Positions 20,854 through 32,500 of a stretch of DNA of 64,000 nt are shown here, one piece after another. The notes beneath the pieces were generated by a model. It searched no databases. It worked only from the letters and a program-made list of their open reading frames with translations, and had not been told where the DNA came from. Made by a program: the position numbers and the translations under genes. Source of the DNA: Conus ventricosus (lineage: Eukaryota > Mollusca > Gastropoda > Neogastropoda > Conidae); contig CM031601.1 in assembly GCA_018398815.1 (NCBI GenBank), forward strand, positions 34,468,306 through 34,532,305. Direction: 5' to 3'. The first letter of the stretch is position 1; the number at the start of each line of letters is the position of its first letter.

Positions 20854-23800
20854 GTTAGTGAAGTTAGTATGTCAGGGGCAGTTAATTTAGTATGCCAGTC
20901 ACTGAATTTAGTATGCAGGATAAGAGAAATTTAGTATGCCTGTCAGTGATTGTATATGGCAGAGTCAGCGAATTCAGTAGGCCATGGTCAGTGAATTAAG
21001 TTTGTCAAGGTCAATGAATTTGGTTGGCTAGTGTCAGTGAATTTAAAGTGCCAGGGTCAGTGAAATCAATATGTCAAGGTCAGTGAATTCAGTAGGCCAG
21101 TTCAGTGAATTCAGTAGATCAGGGTCGGTAAATTCACTAGGCCAGGGTCAGTGAATTAAGTAAACAGAGATGAATTCAATAGGTCAGGGTCAGTGAAATC
21201 AATATGTCAAGGTCAGTGAATTCAGTAGGCCAGTTCAGTGAATTCAGTAGGCCTGGGTCAGTGAATTCGGTATGTCAAAGTCAGTGAATTGGTAGTCAGG
21301 ATAAATGAATTCAGTAGGCCAGGGTCAGTGAATTTAAAGTGCCAGGGTCAGTGAATATAATGTACCAATGTAAGTGAATTCAGTAGGCTAGGGGCAGTGA
21401 ATTTAATGTACCAATGTAAGTGAATTCAGTAGGCCAGAGTCAGTGAATTTGGTAGGCCAGAGTCAGTGAATTTGGTAGGCCAGAGTCAGTGAATTTTGGT
21501 AGGCAGGGTCAGTGAATTCAGTAGGCCAGAGTCAGTGAATTTGATGTATTTATGGTAAGTGAATTTAATGTGCCATGGTCAGTGAATTCAGTAGGCCAAG
21601 GTCAGTGAATTCAATGTACCATGGTAAGTGAATTTAATGTGCCATGGTCAGTGAATTCAGTAGGCCAGGTCAGTGAATTCAATGTACCATGGTAAGTGAA
21701 TTTAATGTGCCATGGTCAGTGAATTCAGTAGGCAAGGGTCAGCAAATTCGTAGGCCAGGGTTAGTTAATTCAGTAGGCCAGGGTCAGTTAATTCAGTTGG
21801 CCAGGGTCAGTGAATTCGGAGGCCAGGATCAGTGAATTCAGTAGGCAAGGGTCAGCAAATTCAGTAGGCCAGGGTCAGTTAATTCAGTAGGCCAGGGTCA
21901 GCAAATTCAGTAGGCCAGGGTCAGCAAATTCAGTAGGCCAGGGTCAGCGAATTCAGTAGGCCAGGGTCAGCAAATTCAGTAGGCCAGGGTCAGTGAATTC
22001 GGCAGGCCAGGGTCAGTTAATTCAGTAGGCCAGGGTCAGTTAATTCAGTAGGCCAGGGTCAGCAGTTTCAGTATGCCAGGGCCATGTGAATTAAATGTAC
22101 AAGAGTCGGTGAATTCAGTAGGTCAGGGAGATCAGTAGGCCAGGGTCATTGAATTCAGTAGGCCAGGGTCAGTGAATTCAGAAGGCCAGGATCATTGAAT
22201 TCAGTAGGCCTGGGTCAGTGAATTCAGTAGGCCAGGGTCAGTGAATTCAGTAGGCCAGGGTCAGTGAATTCAGAAGGCCAGGATTGGTGAATTCAGTAGG
22301 CCGGGGTCAGCAAATTCAGTAGGCCAGGGTCCGTGAATTGGGTAGGCCAGGGTCAGTGAATTTAACATACCAGGGCCAGTGAATTAAATGTACAAGAGTC
22401 AGTGAATTTAGTAGGCCAGGGTCAGTGAGATCAGTAGGCCAGTGTCAGTGAATTCAGTAGGCCAGGGTCAGTGAATTCAGAAGGCCAGGATCGGTGAATT
22501 CAGAAGGCCAGGGTCAGCAAATTCAGTAGGCCAGGGTCCGTGAATTTAACATACCAGGGTCAGTGAATTTAATGTACCATGGTCAGTGAATTCAGTAGGC
22601 CAAGGTCAGTGAATTTAATGTACCATAGTCAGTGAATTTAATGTACCATGGTCAGTGATGTTAATATACCAGGGTCAGTGAATTCAGTAGGCCAGAGTCG
22701 GTGAATTTAATGTGCCATGGTCAGTAAATTTAATGTACCAGGGTCAGCGAATCCTGTTTGCCAGGGTTAGTGAATTCAGTAGGCCCGTATCAGTGAATTC
22801 AGTAGACCAGGGTCGAGTCAATTTAATGCACCAGGGTCAGTGAATTTAATGCACCAGGGTCAGTGAATTCAGTATGTCAAGGTCAGTGAGTTTGGTAGGC
22901 CAGGATCAGTGAATTCAGTAGGCCAGGGTCAGTGAATTTTGTAGGCCAGGGTCAGTCAATTTAATGTACCAGGGTCAGTAGGCCAGAGTCAGTGAATTTA
23001 ATGTACCAGGGACAGTGAATTAAATAGGCCAGGGTAAGTGAATTCAGTATTCCAGGGTCAGTGAATTTAAAGTGCCAGGGTAAGTGAATTCAGTAGGCCA
23101 GGGTCAGTGAATTTAAAGTGCCAAGGTCAGTGAATTCAGTAGGCCAGGGTCAGTGAATTTAAAGTGCCAGGGTCAGTGAATTCAGTAGGCCAGGGTCAGT
23201 GAATTCAGTAGGCCAGGGTCAGTGAATTCAGTATTCCAGGGTCAGTGAATTTGAAGTGCCAGGGTCAGTGAATTCAGTAGGCCAGGGTCAGTGAATTTAA
23301 AGTGCCAGGGTCAGTGAATTCAGTAGGCCAGGGTCAGTGAATTCAGTAGGCCAGGGTCAGTGAATTCAGTAGGCCAGGGTCAGTGAATTCAGTATTCCAG
23401 GGTCAGTGAATTTGAAGTGCCAGGGTCAGTGAATTCAGTAGGCCAGAGTTTGTGAATTTAAAGTGCCAGAGTCAGTGAATTCAGTAGGCCAGGGTTTGTG
23501 AATTTAAAGTGCCAGGGTCAGTGAATTCAGTAGGCCAGGATCAGTGAATTCAGTAGGCCAGGGTCGGTGAATTCAGTAGGCCAGAGTTTGTGAATTTAAA
23601 GTGCCAGAGTCGGTGAATTCAGTAGGCCAGGGTTTGTGAATTTAAAATGCCAGGGTCAGTGAATTGAGTAGGCCTTGGTCAGTGAATTCAGTAGGCCAGG
23701 GTCAGTGAATTCAGTAGGCCAGAGTTTGTGAATTTAAAGTGCCAAAGTCAGTGAATTCAGTAGGCCAGGGTTGTGAATTTAAAGTGCCGGAGTCAGTGAA

Positions 23801-25030
23801 TTCAGTAGGCCAAGGTTTGTGAATTTAAAGTGCCAGGGTCAGTGAATTCAGTAGGCCAGAGTCAGTGAATTTAACGTACCAGGGTAAGTCAATTCAGTAG
23901 GCCGAGTCGGTGAATTTAACATTCCAGGGTCAGTGAATTCAGTAGACCAGGGTCAGTAAATTCAGTAGGCCAGGGTTTATGATTTCGGTACGCCAGGGTC
24001 AGTGAATTCAGTAGGCCAGAGTCGGTGAATTCAGTAGGCTTGGGTCAGTGAATTCAGTAGGCCAAGGTCAGTGAATTCAGTAGGCCAAGGTCAGTGAATT
24101 GAGTAGGCCAGGGTCAGTGAATTGAGTAGGCCAGGGTCAGTGAATTGAGTAGGCCAGGGTCAGTGAATTGAGTAGGCCATGGTCAGTGAATTCAGTAGGC
24201 CCGTATCGGTGAATTCAGTAGACCAGGGTCGAGTCAATTTAATGCACCAGGGTCAGTGAATTTAATGCACCAGGGTCAGTGAATTCAGTATGTCAAGGTC
24301 AGTGAATTCAGTAGGCCAGTGTCAGTGAATTCAGTAGGCCAGGGTCAGTGAATTCAGTAGGCCTGGGTCAGTGAATTCAGTAGGCCAGGGTCAGTGAATT
24401 CAGTAGGCCAGGGTCAGTGAATTCAGTAGGCTAGGGTCAATGAATTCAGTAGGCCAGGTTAGTGAATTCAGTAGGCCAGGGTCAGTGAATTCAGTAGGCC
24501 AGGGTCGGTGAAATCAGTAGGCCAGGGTAAGTGAATTCAGTAGGCCAGGGTCAGTGAATTCAGTAGGCCAGGGTTAGTTAATTCAGTAGGCCAGGGTCAG
24601 TGAATTCAGTAGGCCAGGGTCAGTGAATTCAGTAGGCCAGGGTCAGTGAATTCAGTAGGCCAGGGTTAGTGAATTCAGTAGGCCAGGGTCAGTGAATTCA
24701 GTAGGCCAGGGTCAGTGAATTCAGTAGGCCAGGGTCAGTGAATTCAGTAGGCCAGGGTCAGTGAATTCAGCAGGCCAGAGACAGTGAATTCAATAGGTCA
24801 AGGTCAGTGAATTCAATAGGCCAAGGTCAGTGAATTCAGTAGGCAGGAGTCAGTTAATTTAACATACCAGGTTCAGTTAATTCAGTAAGTCAGAGTCAGT
24901 GAATTTAATGTACCAGGTCAGTGAATCCTGTTTGCCAGGGTCTGTAAATTCAGCAGGCCAGGGTGGTAGGCAAAGGTCAGTGAGTTTGGTAGCCCAGGGT
25001 CAATGAATTCAGTGACCCAAGGTTAGTGAA
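20854..25030 (+). repeat. 23-bp minisatellite grown from the WDR19 5' splice site
   Basis: About 180 tandem units with consensus GGGTCAGTGAATTCAGTAGGCCA. The period is exactly 23 where regular (for example GAATTC at 24602, 24625 and 24648). The first unit overlaps the exon end: TATGCCAGG then GTTAGTGAAGTTAGTATG. Most units therefore recreate a donor-like CCAGGGTCAGTGA, and some (for example near 21612 and 21690) carry GGTAAGTGAA, a near-consensus donor. Variant units (GAATTTAAAGTGCCAGG; GAATTTAATGTACCATGG) interleave with the main type. Each main-type unit carries GAATTC. The same array, with the same variant order, is at 40579-44715. Confidence 0.97.
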
Positions 25031-25139
25031 GGGCATTTGGGAGCAGTCTCCCTACTGGTGAGGGGTATGTGAAGAGCTGTACTAGAATCAGTGAATTCAA
25101 GGCATCTTGAGGCTGGTGTTGGATGTTTTTAGTTAAATG
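25031..25139. other. Spacer between satellites
   Basis: Short non-repetitive stretch (GGGAGCAGTCTCCCTACTGG and flanks) with isolated CAGTGAATTC remnants. Confidence 0.6.
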
Positions 25140-25980
25140 TAAAAGGCAGGGACCCATGCAAGCGTCAGTGAATTCGAGGCACTGTGATGCTGTCTGTCAA
25201 TTGATGAGGTGTATAGGTGAAGAACTATACAATGATCAGTGAATTCAGGGCATTGTGATGCTGTCTGTCAATTGATGAGGTTGTATAGGTGAAAACTATA
25301 CTATGATCAGTGAATTCAGGGCACTGTGATGCTGTCTGTCAATTGATGAGGTGTATAGGTGAAGAACTATAGAACTGATGTGCAGTAACTATGCACTATA
25401 TAGGTGAAAACTATGCAATGATCAGTGAATTCAGGGCACTGTGATGCTGTCTGTCAATTGATGAGGTGTATAGGTGAAGAACTATAGAAACTGATGTGCA
25501 GTAACTATGCACTATATAGGTGAATAACTATACAATGATCAGTGAATTCAGGGCACTTTGAAGCTGTCTGTTAATTGATGAGGTGTTATAGGTGAAGAAC
25601 TATAGAACTGATGTGCAGTAACTATGCACTATATAGGTGAAAACTATACAATGATCAGTGAATTCAGGGCACTTTGAAGCTGTCTGTTAATTGATGAGGT
25701 GTATAGGCGAAGAACTATACAATGATCAGTGAATTCAGGGCACTTTGAAGCTGTCTGTTAATTGATGAGGTGTATAGGCGAAGAACTATACAATGATCAG
25801 TGAATTCAGGGCACTTTGAAGCTGTCTGTTAATTGATGAGGTGTATAGGCGAAGAACTATACAATGATCAATGAATTCAGGGCACTTTGATGCTGTCAGT
25901 TGATGAGGTGTATAGGTGAAAACTATACAATGATCAATGAATTCAGGGCAATTGCTGTCTCTCTGTTGATGATGGGTAAA
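25140..25980 (+). repeat. 71-bp tandem array related to the 23-bp satellite
   Basis: TGTCTGTT-type landmarks at 25681, 25752 and 25823 give a 71-bp period. The unit contains GATCAGTGAATTCAGGGCAC (a relative of the 23-bp unit), then GCTGTCTGTTAATTGATGAG and GTGTATAGGCGAAGAACTATAC. Some units are longer, with an inserted GAACTGATGTGCAGTAACTATG block, giving a composite of about 140 bp. About ten units. Counterpart in the second copy: 44860-45660. Confidence 0.93.
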
Positions 25981-26355
25981 GGAGAAGAGTCTCACCAGGG
26001 CCATTAAGTTTTGGGCACTGTCTTATGTTGATGAGTGGTAAAGAAGAAGAGTTATAGATCTACAAGGATGCTTCATTGTGGATTGCATTTGTGTGTCAGT
26101 TCTTCACTGTGTCTTATTTTTTAGTTTGAAACTAACCAATCTTGACCTATTACCATTACATGCTCAAGACATCATATCTAAATTTTAAAAAAATTACACG
26201 ACTTGGAAATTAGAAATGACTTGTGGACACAACACTCTAGCTATTCATCCAGCAAAGCTAACAATATAGAAAGTAAAGACAGGGAAAAACAAGGATCAAT
26301 GAAACAGAAGGAAAAGGGAGTCCATTTATTTTTAAACTGATGCACGCTGTTTCAG

Positions 26356-26499
26356 GCGATGAAACATTTACTGCGGTGCAGTCCAGGAGACAGTCAAGCC
26401 ATAGAACTGGCCATTGAAACGGTTGGGCGTGCCAATGATGACTCCTTGACTGCCCAGCTGATTGAGTTCCTCATGGGAGATGCAGATGGAAATCCAAAG
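26356..26499 (+). CDS. WDR19: WDR19/IFT144 exon (fourth visible)
   Basis: Intact 144-bp (48-codon) exon in phase 0 at both ends. After GTTTCAG it reads AMKHLLRCSPGDSQAIELAI, ETVGRANDDSLTAQLIEFLM and GDADGNPK, then GTAGCT. The vertebrate block ALKHFLKC...AIEMAIETVGQAKDELL (from memory) aligns without gaps in the second half. It continues the helical repeats directly from GQYAR of the previous exon. A second copy with indels lies at 46068-46215. Confidence 0.95.
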
Positions 26500-28489
26500 G
26501 TAGCTATTTAATCACATCCTGTGCGTATGCAACAAAAAGTGTAATTCAGATACTGTCTGAATGTATTATGCAATGATTTGCATTGAAAGATCAATTTGTA
26601 TCTTCAGCAGATTGTAAAATGTAAAGGAGGCATTAAGAAAACTATGATATTGAACAACTTCACCCCAGATTATACAGTGTTTTGTTTGTTACTAGCTATC
26701 TGAACATTGTTTCTTGTCTGATCTGACATAGCTTTCTTACAGTCTGTCAGTGTTAATTGTTATTTGTTAAAATAAAATGTCTATGACTTTTTCAGGATTA
26801 TGCATGTATTAGTTTTTTTTCTTTTCTTTCCTTTTCACATTTATGTTGGTTTTATCATGTGAAAAATGTGACAAAATGTGTGTGAAAACATAGCATCTCC
26901 ATCTCCATTAGGTATCACAGATCAGGTAATGTGTGCCTTTGATAGGAAAATCTTTAGTTTGTGGATCTGGATCTGGAATTGTACGTTACATGAACCAATT
27001 TGTTGCCTATCAGCACACAAGAAAAGACCAGGAGATAGGTAACTTTATGAAAATGAAATGATTATGGTTGTGAGGGTTTTATTTCGTCACCTTTTTTTTA
27101 CATAAAATACATAACAGTCAGGGAAATGTTCTGCAAACATGTCTTCTTGGGATGTTACACACTGCAGACAGAAGTGCACAAACCAGTGCTCCCCTGACAG
27201 CAGTCAGCTGAAAATCTCTGGACTGCCATCAGGGGAATACTGTTTGGTGCATTTTGGTCGATGTTTTCATCGTCTGAAGAAGATAGATTTGTCAAGAATT
27301 ACTGTTTTCATTGTTTATGATATCTGCTTTACATTACACTTTGATTTGTGCCTCTTTTCCAGTCATGCTGCAATGTGTTTTATTTTCTATTGTTCAGCGC
27401 TTCCATCCAGTTCAGCTAGAGTAGTACTTGCTAGGGCTAAACTGGTACTGTCACAACTGCAGCCCCATGAAAAGACAACAAAAAAAAAGAAAGAAAGATT
27501 TTTTACCTCTGTTGAAGATGTGGCAATCGACTTTATTTTGACAACAGTCACTGGTAGCTGAATTTTAGTGCAAAAATCATTCTTACAAAGAACGAACAGC
27601 TATACTGCTCTGTTGTGCTGTCTGGAATCTTGCAGCAAGACATGCTGTTTTTATGGCATTTGTATGATACTATCTGTTTCACTCCTGAAAATCAGCTGAC
27701 TGAATTTTTGCAGTTTGTATTTGCAGATGCGCTGCAGTCAGGTAACATGTATAAAAATTAGCTCCCTGCATTTTATTTTGAGGTTTCTCAAAGATATGTT
27801 TCTTTAAAATGATTTGATTTATTCAGTTGGGGCAATAGGATTGCCTCTTATGATGTTCTAGTGTGAGAAAAAATACTTTTGTTCAAATCTTTTTTTTAAG
27901 AGGTTTGAATTCATTAACACTATGGTACCCATGGATGTGGCCAAGCAAAAAGCCAGTCCTGTTCAAGATGCAGCTGTCTTAAATCTTAAATGTCTCCCTA
28001 TCTCCAGGGCAGAGTCTTGGTGGCTTTAAACAGGCTTGATCTTTGATCTCCCCCTGATGTGTGCTATGAACAGCACAGTGACAGGCCAGACAAGTGTTTC
28101 CCATCCAGTCTAGAGAAAGACAGTGATGGCCGTACCCAAATCTTCAGCAGCGCTAAGTGGTCCAGGCCTGCAGTCTGCTTCCTGCTATAGGCAGATATGA
28201 TGGACCTCAGGTGGCTCTGTCGATGGTGATCATTGCCATTGATCCATGCCACCTCAAGGCAAGTCTATCAGTGTCCCAATGCTGACAACACTCCACTGAA
28301 GGTCACAGAAGGTTTCAGATGATTTGAAATTCCTTTTCACCAATGGTGAATGAGGCTTGTTGATCAGTATTCTCCCTTTCCAAGCTCTTATTTAGTCTCT
28401 TTCTCTTTTGTTTATTTTCTGTCTTTCAGAAATAATGTTCCGGGAATGTGAAAGAAAGAAAGGATAATATTTTGTTTGAGAATCCTTGT
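26500..28489. other. WDR19 intron, unannotated
   Basis: AT-rich intron. The open frame at 27139-27561 has no recognisable domain, and its counterpart at 46861-47127 is cut by indels. Nothing else recognised. Confidence 0.5.
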
Positions 28490-28745
28490 GTACAGGGTTC
28501 ATTGCCATCTGGGCATTGTGCCCTTGCCTTGGTTGGAGGGCTTGTGTGGTCCAGTGATCCCTTTGGCACTGCTGACGGGGGCAAGAATACCTGCATGGAA
28601 GACTAGCTTTTCAAAATGCTTCTAGGCTTATACAGCCAAATTGCCAACTGGCCTAAGCACAACGTGGTTGGAGTTGATATTCCTCGTATGGTCTCCCATC
28701 ATAGACAGGCTAAGGGTTAGGGCCCTGAAAAAGTTACACCAGCCT
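28490..28745 (+). mobile_element. LINE 5' end fragment (diverged)
   Basis: CCTTGCCTTGGTTGGAGGGC, TTGTGTGGTCCAGTGATCCC and GTCTCCCAT...CAGGCTAAGGGTTAGGG match in order the 5' leader of the LINEs at 49325-49545 and 58996-59225. No ORF follows. The second copy is at 48225-48440. Confidence 0.7.
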
Positions 28746-29559
28746 TTCTTATGTTCTGCCTTTTGCCTTTTCTAGCTCACTTAGGACCGACAGTTCTTTC
28801 CCTTCACTTTCCCACAGGACTGTCCATTTGTAAGAATTAGAAAAAAAAATCACTTAAAAAACCCAAACTTGTTAAGAGTTAGGATATGAAACTTTCAAAA
28901 CTGGTTAGAAATGTATTGAGCTAGTTGGGGTGAAAAGATCAAGTTTCTTACCTTGATCTTTCATCTTCTAGAGCCAGGTAAAGAAATCCTTTTTTTCATC
29001 TGAACTGACACAGGCAAATGTCTTGTATATACATCCAGGGAAACACAATGACTTTGGAGCAGTCTGTTAATTCAAAAAATAATCCAAGAAATGTTCAAAT
29101 ATGATTTTTGATTTTTTTACCCAACAGGGCATTTATGATCCCAAATTACTGGAAGGGGTGTGGCTCTCTTGGGCTGTGAAAACCCAAGTTAGTAAACGGT
29201 GGCACAGTGGAAAAAAATGGAAAAATCTTGTGAGTCTCATTTTGAACCCCAAAAAACCCTCCTCGTCTTGTCGGACATTTTGTCCTTGCCTTTGCTCACC
29301 TTATTTGTAATAATACGCCCGGCCTGGCGTGAAAATTTTTCCACTCCTTTTAAAAAAGTCTTTTCCCCAAAACGTCAACCCAGTAGAAGGATATAAGTTG
29401 CACCCCTTTCCCCACTAAACAAAAAAATATTCTGTATTTTGATATTCTTTTTTTTTATTTTAAAACACCCCAAAGGGAAAAAATTTGTGTAATATTCTGT
29501 CTTTTTGTTCTAATGATGTTTTTTATTATTTCCCTTTTCTTTTTTTTTCTTCAATCCCA

Positions 29560-32500
29560 CCCCCTGGGGGTTGCAACCTTGCCGTGGTTGGGGGCTTGCG
29601 GGGTCCTGTGATCTTTTAGGTTTGCTGAGGGGGCACAAAACTCGCTGATGGTTTTTGTAACATCTAGGTGTTGCCAAGTTGCTGAGGGCCCAAAGCTTCG
29701 TGGTAGGAAAATTTGATGCCCTGGTAGGGTTCCATTTTAAAAAAGGTTAGGATGAGGCCCAGCAAATAGAAAACCCCCCTTTTTCTTTCTGTTTCTGCCT
29801 TTTTTAAGGATCTTTTTCTTTTCTTGTTCCCCTTCAAGTTTCTTTTCCAACCCCTTTTTCCTGTGGTTCCTTAAGATCCCCCGCTTTGGCCGGCGGTGCG
29901 CCCTGTGTGGAGGGGGGGGTCCTGGTGTTGAGGGGCCAGGTCTAAACACATCATTTTGGCTCGGACCTTTCCTGACAGGGATTTCACCTTGGCCCGGGTG
30001 TCTATCGGCTCCCCTTTTGGGTGGGCCCAAAAGGCATTTCCCCCGGGGGCCATAAACCCCCTGTGTGTAGCTTCTGTCCCGGGAGTTGGGGCATGTTTGG
30101 GGGATGGGTTGGTAGGTTTTTGTTGTTGTTATCTTCTGAAGCTGGAAGGGGTAAAAGCGTGTTCGGGGCCGGGCCCCTTTAGTTGGATCCAAGGTGGGTG
30201 GGAAAGGGGGGAGAAAATTAAAATCACATGGTTTTTTAAAAAAAACTACCCCCCCAAAAAGGGAAGGAGACCCCTTTTTCAAGGATTTAAAAAGACAGAG
30301 TTCTGATATGAGGTGACGAGACAGGTTTGGGTTCCCTGGCTCGTGTTGGAAGGGCGGAGCGGAAAGACCCTTTATTCGGCCCTTTTCCCTCCAAAGGGCT
30401 TTAAGGTCTAGCGGTGACCTCAGTCAGTAAAATGGTTAGGAATGGTCTTTTCTAATTAATGTCGATCTAAAAAGAAATCTAAACAACGTTGGGCAAAAAA
30501 GTAGGGACAGGGAATCGGGGGGACCCCTCATAAACAGTTAAATTCGTCAAAGGTGTGTTCGGCAGAGATCTTTCAGGGGTCTCGAGGCAAAAAATCAAGC
30601 GGAACTGGCGTAGGGTGCGGGGTGCGCAGGGTGCGGTTTAAAGAAAGGTTAGGAGAGTGGACACCAACCCCTTTTCTGAGTTTGAAACCCTTGGCCCCCG
30701 GTCTAAAAGTCGGTTACCAAAAGTTCATGTTCAGTGTATTCCCGCCCCCGTTAAGGTTTTTCGTGCCAGAGGTTTGGCCATGTCAGAGCGCTGTTGGGCG
30801 AGGTGTGCGGTTTTTGCTGAAAGGGCAACCCATGATGGGCCGTGAAAAAGATCCGGCACATTGTGCAAACTGCGGTGGCGCCTCCTCTCTTCACGAATTG
30901 TCCTTGGGGGTTCAGGAATCCAAAAAAAGAGTTAAGCGAAAAAAAGTCTCCTTTTTTAAGCCCGAAAGGGTTTTGTGGGATTAGCGGCCCCGCTCTTCAT
31001 ATGCTTGGCCGTAAAAAAAAAATTTTCCACTCGGTCAGTCTGCTGCCAGATGATGAATTTATCTTTTCAAGACACTGAAAGGGAAAAGAACTGTCAGCTT
31101 GGTGGAAGAGGTCCCAACCCCAACCCACGTGAATCCCCCTGGTGGAGGAAAAAAATCCCCACCCCTTAAAATGCCAGCATTTAAAACCACTGCTGCTGGG
31201 AGTTAAAAAAAACCAGCCCCGAACTAAATTCCTCTGTCCAGTCCCCGTGCGGGAAAGGGGAGTTCAACCCAGTGTGGGTGGGGAGTGGGGAAAGAAACCT
31301 CCCATTCCCCAAATCCGACCTCCCATCTCCAAACCCCGGCCTTTGTCCCCTGCGGGCAGTCTGCCAGCAGGTCCAAACCCACCCAGCCCAGTAAAAAATA
31401 ATTAAAAAATTTGCCCTTAGAGCGGAGTTGAAGAGGAGTGCCCTGTTTTTCCTTTTGCCTTGCACCAGGGGATGTACAATATTCCATTGGAATATCCGTG
31501 GTTTTAATTCCATTTAGGGCTGCAGCTTCTGTGTCGTCTCTAAAAACCCTTCCCGTGTGGTTTTAAAGAAACTCAAATTCAAAGCCGAAGACCCTTACTC
31601 TTTCTGGCTTTTAAAATTCTTTCGAAACCTGCCAAAAACCTCCACGTTGGGATGTCGGGCGGTGTTGCCCCTTTCCTACACAAACTTTTTGTTTTGTCCT
31701 GTCATTTGTCTCCTCCCTTCAGGTGTGCGCGAGAGTCACTCCCAAAGATGTGACCAAAACTGTTCCCCTTTTTCTCTACCCTTTGTCCCCCGGGTTTTTT
31801 CAGGACCTTGTCAGTTGATAGAAGAAATTCTCGCCTTTTTTGTGTTGGGTGACTTTAACGGTCACATTCCTCTTTGGGGTTGTGCCAGTCGTCATCCGGG
31901 TTTGCTAATTGAGGTGTCCCTTTTAGATTTGGATTTGTGTTGTTTTAACGCGACTAACTTTCTTCCCCCTTCCCAAAAGGGTTTTTTGTGCTTAGATTTG
32001 TCGGTTTGGCCTCGTGGTTCCCGGATTGAGTGGTCTGTCCTTTCGATCTGCCGGAGTGGGCCATTTCCCTGTTTTTTCGCCCAAATTAAAAGAAAAAGCC
32101 TCTGTCTTCAACATTTCCAAAATTTTAGAAAGCAACTGGGATCTATTTTCAAAATATTTTAAAAGAAATTCCCGGACATGATTTTTTTCGAGTCCAGGGC
32201 CGCAGAAACCTGACTAACACCGTGATCATGTGTCTAAAACCGTTTCCAGTGTCTCCGACAAAAAACCAAATGCCAAAAAAACCCCCGGTTCAATTTTGAC
32301 TGAACAAATTTCAAAAGTTCGCAAAGGGCTAGAAAGGGTTTATCCAACGCCTTCGGGTCCCAAAGTAGAGCCCTTTTGAAATTTTTGTGCCTTAATCGGA
32401 CACCTTTCAAAACGTAAAATCGGGCCTGGAGAAACTTTCCAGGCTGCTTTTAAAACTTCCCAAAAAAAAGTCTGGAACTCATTGAAAAAACAAAGGGAAG

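Noticed and set aside
20854..25980. CRISPR-like array of short regular repeats
   Set aside because: Units are directly tandem without unique spacers and start at a spliced exon of an animal gene; this is a minisatellite.
27139..27561. 140-codon open frame as an extra gene or exon
   Set aside because: No WDR19 similarity, no acceptor/donor pair in phase, and no domain.
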